DNA of 14,193 bases from Sporomusaceae bacterium (lineage in GTDB: Bacteria > Bacillota_C > Negativicutes > Sporomusales_B > UBA7701). A program made the translations under genes and the position numbers. The stretch covers positions 1 through 14,193 of the forward strand of contig JALHDI010000075.1 in assembly GCA_022839045.1 (NCBI GenBank). The letters run 5' to 3'. Of the stretch, positions 7,214 to 12,487 are shown one piece after another (the stretch's first letter is position 1; each line of letters opens with the position of its first letter). Under the pieces are notes generated by a model. That model was not told the origin of the DNA. It ran no database searches and saw nothing but the letters and a program-made list of their open reading frames with translations.

Positions 7214-7243
7214 TTGACATATAAATTTTTAGTCATCAATAAT
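7214..7243 (+). promoter_or_regulatory. Sigma-70-type promoter for the oxidoreductase operon (upstream)
   Basis: A perfect TTGACA (7214-7219), an 18-bp spacer and AATAAT (7238-7243, five of six matches). Transcription would start near 7250, about 295 nt before the alpha-subunit gene. Confidence 0.5.
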
Positions 7244-7244
7244 T

Positions 7245-7260
7245 GTAAAAAACGTTTATG
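7245..7260. promoter_or_regulatory. Degenerate operator-like site at the predicted +1 of the oxidoreductase promoter
   Basis: GTAAAAAACGTTTATG matches GCAAAA-N4-TTTTGT at 8 of 12 defined positions and sits directly downstream of the -10 box at 7238-7243. Weak on its own; noted because of its placement relative to the two better sites. Confidence 0.2.
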
Positions 7261-7286
7261 TGTTTTTAATTTTTGATATAAATGTA

Positions 7287-7316
7287 TTGACAATTGAATA
7301 TTGATGGCGTTAATCT
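7287..7316 (+). promoter_or_regulatory. Second possible promoter for the oxidoreductase operon
   Basis: A perfect TTGACA (7287-7292) with, after 18 bp, TAATCT (7311-7316), which keeps the most conserved TA...T of the -10 box. It is embedded in a series of TTGA motifs. Transcription would start near 7323. Confidence 0.35.
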
Positions 7317-7328
7317 AATACTGCAGAC

Positions 7329-7344
7329 GCAAAAAAATGGACTT
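7329..7344. repeat. 16-bp direct repeat, copy 2 (GCAAAAAAATGGACTT)
   Basis: Identical to 6141-6156. Here CAAAAAAAT (7330-7338) pairs with ATTTTTTTG (7353-7361) across a 14-nt loop, giving a 9-bp A/T hairpin just downstream of the second predicted promoter, about 200 bp before the alpha-subunit gene. Confidence 0.7.
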
Positions 7345-7400
7345 AAAGGCATATTTTTTTGAAGGGCAATGCAACCATGACCGGGGAGGAAGGCGAAGAA

Positions 7401-7422
7401 GCTTTGTTTTGATGGACAAAGC
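7401..7422. other. Perfect 7-bp inverted repeat in the oxidoreductase leader
   Basis: GCTTTGT (7401-7407) and ACAAAGC (7416-7422) flank an 8-nt spacer. It may form a hairpin in the long untranslated leader or be a protein-binding palindrome. No T run follows, so it is not an intrinsic terminator. Confidence 0.35.
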
Positions 7423-7544
7423 AGGCGTTTTGGCAAGCACGGCAATTATATAGAAGAAAAATTTACAATAGCCTTGTTGAGTCGACAGATGGATCAATAG
7501 TGCCCACTTGTACTTGACAGGAACGAAGGAAGAGAGTTGAGAGA

Positions 7545-8702
7545 ATGAAGCAACGCAACAAAATTTGTTTTCTCCAGGGCAACGAAGCTTGTGCGGAAGG
7601 CGCGATCGCGGCAGGCGTGAACTTCTTCGCCGGTTATCCGATTACCCCGGCAACCGAAATCGCCGAAGTGCTTTCCAAAAGGATCCCCCAGACCGGCGGC
7701 AGGTTCCTTCAGATGGAAGACGAGCTCGCCTGTATGGGTGCCGTTGTCGGTGCTTCGCTCGCGGGCGCCAAGAGCATGACCGCCACCTCCGGCCCCGGAT
7801 TCACCCTCGTGCAGGAGAATCTCGGCTACGCAGCTCTTTCCGAGGTGCCGTGCGTCATTGCTGCCGTCCAGCGCGGCGGCCCGTCCACCGGACTTCCGAC
7901 CCTTTCCGCACAGGCTGACGTCATGCAGGCCCGGTGGGGGACCCACGGCGACCACCCGATAATTGTCCTCTGTCCTTCGAGCGTTTCCGAGACCTTCCAC
8001 CTGACCATCCAGTGCTTCAACTTTGCCGAGGCTTACCGCGTTCCGGTCATTCTCCTGACCGATGCCATTGTTGGCCATATGCGAGAAAAGGTAGAGATTC
8101 CTCCCCCGGAAGCGATTAAGCTTATCAGACGCAAAAAGCCGGCGCCCGGTCTGAAAAACTACCTTCCGTACGCTCCCGACGCCGATGGTGTCCCGCCGAT
8201 GGCCAACCTAGGCGATGGCTATCGTCACTATATATCCGGTTGCATCCATGACGAGACCGGTTCGCCCAAAATGAGCGCGCCGCAGGTCGCCCGCGGCCTA
8301 ATCACCCGCCTTCAGGCCAAGATCTCGCAAAACCAGGATAAAATCGTGTTTTCCGAAGAGCGTTACACCCAAGGGGCAAAAACCTTGGTGCTTGCGTACG
8401 GTAGCGTCGCCCGTCCCGCAATAGCCGCGGTCGAGCAGGCGCGCAGGCTCGGCCTTAACGTCGGCTTCTTCCGTCCGATCACGATGTGGCCTTCGCCTGA
8501 TAGTGAAATTCTCAAGGCCGCCGAATCGGTCGACACGATCATCATCCCGGAGATGAATCTTGGCCAGTATGCCGGCGAAGTAGCCAGAATATTCGCCGAA
8601 AGCGGCCGGACCATCAAAATCGTTAAGATTAGTGAGGCGGGCAGCGAGCTGTTCACGCCCGGCCAGATATTGAAGCGGATTCAGGAGGAATGTAAAGCGT
8701 GA
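7545..8702 (+). CDS. 2-oxoacid:ferredoxin oxidoreductase, alpha subunit (KorA/VorB type)
   Basis: The 385-aa alpha chain of a thiamine-diphosphate-dependent enzyme that converts 2-oxo acid + CoA + oxidised ferredoxin to acyl-CoA + CO2 + reduced ferredoxin. The N-terminal pyrimidine-binding domain shows FLQGNEACAEGAIAAG, FFAGYPITPATEIAE, MEDELACMGAVVGASLAG and TATSGPGFTLVQE. The C-terminal transketolase-C-like domain shows LVLAYGSVARPAIAAVEQA and FFRPITMWP. Length fits KorA/VorB rather than single-chain pyruvate enzymes. The ribosome binding site is weak (AGAGAG about 8 nt before ATG). Its TGA overlaps the next gene's GTG (GTGA), indicating coupling. Substrate could be 2-oxobutyrate, 2-oxoisovalerate, 2-oxoglutarate or another 2-oxo acid. 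Confidence 0.93.
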   Translation: MKQRNKICFLQGNEACAEGAIAAGVNFFAGYPITPATEIAEVLSKRIPQTGGRFLQMEDELACMGAVVGASLAGAKSMTATSGPGFTLVQENLGYAALSEVPCVIAAVQRGGPSTGLPTLSAQADVMQARWGTHGDHPIIVLCPSSVSETFHLTIQCFNFAEAYRVPVILLTDAIVGHMREKVEIPPPEAIKLIRRKKPAPGLKNYLPYAPDADGVPPMANLGDGYRHYISGCIHDETGSPKMSAPQVARGLITRLQAKISQNQDKIVFSEERYTQGAKTLVLAYGSVARPAIAAVEQARRLGLNVGFFRPITMWPSPDSEILKAAESVDTIIIPEMNLGQYAGEVARIFAESGRTIKIVKISEAGSELFTPGQILKRIQEECKA

Positions 8703-10123
8703 GCATATACGATACATATCTCAGAACCTCGGAGTTCCCCAGCATCTGGTGTCCCGGCTGCGGCCACGGCATTATTTCCCAGGCGGCGATTCGTGCCATC
8801 GAGCAATTAGGCTGGGACAAGGACGAAGTTTACGCCGTCTCCGGCATCGGCTGCTCGGCCAGGACTCCCGCCTACATGGATTTCAACAGCGTTCAGACCA
8901 CGCATGGCCGCGCGATTACATTCGCAACAGGCATGAAGATGTTCCGCCCGGAAAAGAAAGTAATTCTATTTCTCGGCGACGGCGACTGCGCATCCATAGG
9001 CGGCAACCACTTGCTGCACGCTGCCAGGCGCAATATCGACCTGACGGTCATCGTCCTGAATAATAACATCTATGGTATGACCGGCGGCCAGTGCTCTCCT
9101 ACAACGCCCTTCAACAGCCGCACCAGTACGACGACCTACGGCAACATCGACCGTGAACTCAATATTTGTGACGTGGCCGTTGCGGCCGGCGCTACCTTCG
9201 TGGTGCGCTCCACCGCCTATCACGCCCCCCAACTGCCGGCCATCATCAAACAGGGCATCGCCAATAAAGGCTTCAGCCTGATTGAAATCCTCAGCCCCTG
9301 CCCGACCGGTTATGGCGCCCGCAACAACTTCAAAGCTCCTGTCGAAATGTACGATATGCTCCGCGATATTTGTGTCCCGATCGACAAAGCCAAGACCATG
9401 TCCAAGGAAGACCTCAAGGGCAAGGTCGTAGTCGGCGTGTTCAAAAACGAGCCTGAAGAAGAATACATCGAAAAATATGAAGCAATGGTCAACCGCATCC
9501 GCGAAAGCGGCAAAAGCTTCGATTTGCAGGGTATCGAAGTCGAGCCCGTCGCCGAGAACAAGCCTATCGAGCGGTACGAGTGCTGCCTGAGCGGTTTTGG
9601 CGGCCAGGGACTCATCCTCGCGGGCATTATCCTTTCCGAAGCAATGATCCGTCAGAATAAGTACGCCGTTCACAACCAGTCCTACGGGCCGGAAGCGCGC
9701 GGCGGCGCCAGCCGGTCGGATGTCATTATCAGCGACGACAATATCAGTTATCCCGAAGTCACCAACCCCGACCTGCTGCTTGCGATGACCCAGGATTCCT
9801 TCAATAAATTTGCCAAGAGCGTCAAAAAAGGCGGCATAATCCTCTGCGACAGCACCTACGTCAAGCAGCCAATTCCGGCCGAAGGAATACACTGCTTCGA
9901 ATTTCCGATTACCTCTTGCGCCAAAGATACCTTGGGCGAAATCAGAACCGCCAACATCATCGCCCTAGGCATCCTGACCGCCCTGGCCGGCTTCATGTCC
10001 AAGGACGCCATGGAGCATACGGTGATAAACAGGCTGCCGGAAAAAGTAAAGGAAATTAACAAAAAGGCGTTCAACATTGGCTACGAGCATGGCGTCAAGA
10101 TGATCGCGCAGATTGCGAAGTAA
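8699..10123 (+). CDS. 2-oxoacid:ferredoxin oxidoreductase, fused beta-gamma chain
   Basis: The 474-aa product joins two subunits that are often separate. The beta part (about 1-285) has WCPGCGHG (Cys18, Cys21), GIGCSAR (Cys52) and SPCPTGYG (Cys201) as [4Fe-4S] ligands. It also carries the thiamine-diphosphate/Mg motif GDGD (93-96) through NNNIYGMTGGQ. The gamma part, from about residue 293 to the end, starts YECCLSGFGGQGLILAG and contains QSYGPEARGGASRSDVIIS, typical of the PorG/KorC domain. About 30 charged residues link the halves. It starts at GTG 8699, overlapping the alpha stop by 4 bp, and ends 10 bp before the ferredoxin subunit. No stop or frameshift separates the halves, so the fusion looks genuine. 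Confidence 0.92.
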   Translation: MSIYDTYLRTSEFPSIWCPGCGHGIISQAAIRAIEQLGWDKDEVYAVSGIGCSARTPAYMDFNSVQTTHGRAITFATGMKMFRPEKKVILFLGDGDCASIGGNHLLHAARRNIDLTVIVLNNNIYGMTGGQCSPTTPFNSRTSTTTYGNIDRELNICDVAVAAGATFVVRSTAYHAPQLPAIIKQGIANKGFSLIEILSPCPTGYGARNNFKAPVEMYDMLRDICVPIDKAKTMSKEDLKGKVVVGVFKNEPEEEYIEKYEAMVNRIRESGKSFDLQGIEVEPVAENKPIERYECCLSGFGGQGLILAGIILSEAMIRQNKYAVHNQSYGPEARGGASRSDVIISDDNISYPEVTNPDLLLAMTQDSFNKFAKSVKKGGIILCDSTYVKQPIPAEGIHCFEFPITSCAKDTLGEIRTANIIALGILTALAGFMSKDAMEHTVINRLPEKVKEINKKAFNIGYEHGVKMIAQIAK

Positions 10124-10133
10124 GGAGACGAAT

Positions 10134-10325
10134 ATGGCATTCAGCATAGAAATCAATCGGAAATGGTGCAAGAAGTGCGGCCTCTGCGCCCACTACTGTC
10201 CGAAAAAAGTTTACGATCGAGACGATTTCGGCGTGCCGACGGCCGCCCGCACCGAGGCGTGCGTCGGGTGCAAGATGTGCGAATACCGTTGTCCCGATTT
10301 TGCCATCGAGGTTAAGCCGGTTTAG
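10134..10325 (+). CDS. 2x[4Fe-4S] ferredoxin, delta subunit of the 2-oxoacid oxidoreductase
   Basis: A 63-residue bacterial-type diferredoxin with two complete CxxCxxCxxxCP motifs (Cys12, 15, 18, 22 and Cys43, 46, 49, 53), binding two [4Fe-4S] clusters. Placed 10 bp after the beta-gamma gene, it is most simply the delta (KorD/VorC-like) electron-exit subunit. It could pass low-potential electrons to free ferredoxin and from there to the dehydratase activator. AAGGAG 6 nt before ATG 10134 sets the start; the in-frame ATG at 10113 would overlap the upstream gene and lacks such a site. Confidence 0.92.
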   Translation: MAFSIEINRKWCKKCGLCAHYCPKKVYDRDDFGVPTAARTEACVGCKMCEYRCPDFAIEVKPV

Positions 10326-10347
10326 CTTTTTTAACAACAAGGCGGGG

Positions 10348-11408
10348 ATGGCGCGGATGCTGATAAAAAGCGACAATCTTCAGAACCTGATGTACGAGGT
10401 GCTGAAGAAATGCGGTCTTACCGAGCAAGATGCAGAAATAGCCGCAAAAGTATTAATACAGGCTGACTTGAGAGGCGTAGACACCCATGGCGCGATAAGG
10501 CTGCCGATATACGTCAAACGGCTCCAGCTAGGTCTCGTCAACCCCCGTCCTGTTATAAAAATCGTCCGGGAAACGGCCACCACGGCAATTATCGACGGCG
10601 ATTTCGGGCTCGGTCACGTGACAAGCTACAAAGCCATGGAAATTGCCATTGATAAAGCGTCCCGGCACGGCATCGCCGCTGTCGGGGTACGCCACAGCCA
10701 CCATAACGGCGCGGCCGCCTACTACGCCCAGATGGCCCTGGAACACGACATGATAGGCTTTTCCTGCACCAACAGTCCGCCGCTCATGCCGGCGCCCGGC
10801 GGCGCGGACAAGGTCGTAGGCAATAACCCGTTCGCGATCGCGGTTCCCGCCGGCAAGGAACTTCCCCTGGTGCTGGATATGGCCTGCAGCCTGGCAGCCC
10901 AGGGAAAGGTCATGCTGGCGATGAAAAGAGGCGAATCCATTCCACATGGTTGGGCCACCGATAACAAAGGCGTCCCAACCACGGATGCCGCCGAAGGCCT
11001 AAAAGGCTTCCTGCTGCCCGCGGGCGGCTATAAAGGCTACTGTATGGCCATAATCTCGATGCCCTTGCCGGCGTACTGACCGACGCCGCCTTCGGCAAAG
11101 GCGTCACCTCGATCTACGGCGACTTGGTCAATAAACAAAATTCCGGTCATTTTTTCATGGCGATCAAGATTGGCAATTTTATGGAGCCGAAGATATTTAA
11201 AGGCCTGATAGACCGTTATATCGCGGAAATAAAAGGCGCGCCGCTCACGCCCGGCACCGACGAAGTGTTCATGCCCGGCGAAAAAGAGTATCGCACCAAG
11301 GCAAGGCGGCAGGCAGAAGGTATCGACATGGCTGACTCGGTTGTCGGCGATCTGCTCAAGATGGCCGCCAACATAGGCGTAGACGGAAACGCGATACTGC
11401 AGGTCTAA
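10348..11408 (+). pseudogene. Malate/L-lactate dehydrogenase-family (Ldh_2) 2-oxoacid reductase, broken by a one-base frameshift
   Basis: Ldh_2 proteins are NAD(P)H-dependent reductases of 2-oxo acids (malate, lactate, ureidoglycolate, 2,3-diketogulonate types). The first frame encodes family blocks DLRGVDTHGAIRLPIYVKRL, VRHSHHNGAAAYYAQMAL, PGGADKVVGNNPFAIAVP and PAGGYKGYCMAII, then hits TGA at 11077-11079. The family continuation (DALAGVLTDAAFGKG, then NSGHFFMAIKIGNF) resumes at 11058 in another frame and runs to TAA at 11408. One missing base near 11057 explains everything; repaired, the protein is about 353 aa, normal for the family. Start is ATG 10348 or 10357. No slippery sequence is visible, so this is either a recent disabling mutation or a sequencing error. 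It would supply the 2-hydroxy acid for the CoA-transferase. Confidence 0.85.
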
Positions 11409-11711
11409 TTATCAAGGCAGCTTAGACAAAGGTGCGAAGATATTTTTAAACGAATGATGATTATGATACCGTCGACGCGTTGGCGAGGCTGTCGTCGAAG
11501 GTGACGATGCCGCGTCACCCGGCAGGAAATAGATACGATAGGCGAAGTCGAAGCGAAATTGCGGGAAAAAACTAAAAACGCCGACAAGATCAGCCTGCAA
11601 GGAAGGCGCCCGGCAACAGCTGAACGCCTCTATGCCGAGAAGAACAGGAACCTCAAGGCGGCCCCTAACAGACTGGGGTTGTTGAAATCAAGCGAGGGAG
11701 GGAAATCATGA
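11407..11711 (+). pseudogene. Apparent decayed gene fragment between the Ldh_2 gene and the FAA-hydrolase-family gene
   Basis: No intact ORF with a good start is present, but three adjacent plus-strand frames join into protein-like text. They are YQGSLDKGAKIFLNE (from 11410), NDDYDTVDALARLSSKV (from 11453), and TRQEIDTIGEVEAKLREK through LYAEKNRNL to the stop (about 11517-11711). The last frame ends in TGA overlapping the next gene's ATG as ATGA, as expected of a genuine operon member. I do not recognise the family. Chance is not excluded: the segments are short and the joins were chosen by eye. Confidence 0.35.
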
Positions 11712-12460
11712 AGATTGCCCGCTTCCAGGTAAAGGACCAAATCTACTACGGCGAAATAAAAAAAGACCGGGTTTTTGTCATCGATGGCGATATATTCGGC
11801 AAATACACGGTAACTGAGCAGGCTTTTCTCCTGAATGACGTTAAAATGCTCGCTCCCCTTCAACCGGGGAAAATCGTCTGCGTCGGACTGAACTACCTTT
11901 CCCACGTCCAGGACAAAGCGGGCCGGGAAGTCGCCGAAGAGCCGATCATCTTCATGACCGCTCCGTCGGCAATAATCGGGCCGGACGACCCGATCGTGAT
12001 TCCCTACCCCGATCATATTACACATCACGAAGCCGAACTGACCGTCGTCATCGGCAAAGTCGCCCGGGACGTCAAGCCGGAAGAAGCCTTGGATTACGTC
12101 TACGGATATACTTGCGGCAACGACGTTTCCGACCGGACCCTCCAGAAACAGGACGGCCAGTGGACCAGGGCAAAATCTTTCCATACCTTCAAACCGCTCG
12201 GCCCCTACATTACCACCATGCTCAACATGGCGGACTGCCCAGTTGTCGCCAAGGTCAACGGCCGGATCGTGCAAAACGGCAATACCAACCTGCTTATTCG
12301 CGACGTTTCCCAATTGATAAGCTTTATCACCAAGGTTATGACCCTCGACCCCGGCGATATCATCATGACCGGCACGCCCGGAGGCCCCGGACCGCTTGCC
12401 GCCGGCGACAGCTGCGAGGTAATCGTCGGCGACATGGTGCTGCGCAACCCCGTGAAATAG
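11708..12460 (+). CDS. Fumarylacetoacetate hydrolase (FAH)-family protein
   Basis: A 250-aa FAH-fold protein. Members are Mg/Mn-dependent C-C hydrolases, decarboxylases, isomerases or hydratases acting on 2-oxo or diketo acids. It shows IVCVGLNYLSHV (57-67), a metal-binding EAE (Glu108, Glu110) in HHEAELTVVIG, Asp139 in CGNDVSDRTLQ, the block GQWTRAKSFHTFKPLGP, and IIMTGTPGGPGP near the end. All expected metal ligands are present. GGAGGG a few bases before ATG 11708 is a good ribosome binding site. Beside an IlvD/Edd dehydratase it may process a 2-oxo-3-deoxy or 2,4-dioxo acid, as FAH-family enzymes do in some non-phosphorylated sugar-acid pathways. That role is inference; the family call is secure. 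Confidence 0.9.
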   Translation: MKIARFQVKDQIYYGEIKKDRVFVIDGDIFGKYTVTEQAFLLNDVKMLAPLQPGKIVCVGLNYLSHVQDKAGREVAEEPIIFMTAPSAIIGPDDPIVIPYPDHITHHEAELTVVIGKVARDVKPEEALDYVYGYTCGNDVSDRTLQKQDGQWTRAKSFHTFKPLGPYITTMLNMADCPVVAKVNGRIVQNGNTNLLIRDVSQLISFITKVMTLDPGDIIMTGTPGGPGPLAAGDSCEVIVGDMVLRNPVK

Positions 12461-12487
12461 GCAAAAGAGCCAAACGGAGGGTCCAAT

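Larger units (their letters stand above)
7012..7544. other. AT-rich divergent regulatory region between iclR and the oxidoreductase operon
   Basis: This 533-bp stretch holds no convincing gene. It is far richer in A/T than the flanking genes and contains promoters in both directions, candidate operators, a copy of the 16-bp repeat and two inverted repeats, listed separately. The plus-strand leader from either promoter to the alpha-subunit gene would be 220-300 nt, unusually long and possibly regulatory. I do not recognise a known riboswitch. Confidence 0.7.

Noticed and set aside
7245..7260. CcpA catabolite-repression (cre) site
   Set aside because: An ACG-TTTA core caught the eye, but flanking positions do not fit the TGWNANCGNTNWCA consensus.
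7378..7413. Possible 11-codon leader peptide (MTGEEGEEALF)
   Set aside because: No clear ribosome binding site and no codon pattern that would suggest attenuation; too short to support.
7315..7497. 60-codon minus-strand frame in the intergenic region
   Set aside because: No ribosome binding site, low-complexity composition, and it overlaps predicted plus-strand promoter and leader elements.
8966..9892. 308-codon open frame on the minus strand
   Set aside because: It lies wholly opposite the 2-oxoacid oxidoreductase beta-gamma gene; no family motif and no ribosome binding site.
11630..12313. 227-codon minus-strand frame
   Set aside because: Shadow of the FAH-family gene on the other strand, which keeps all metal-binding residues.
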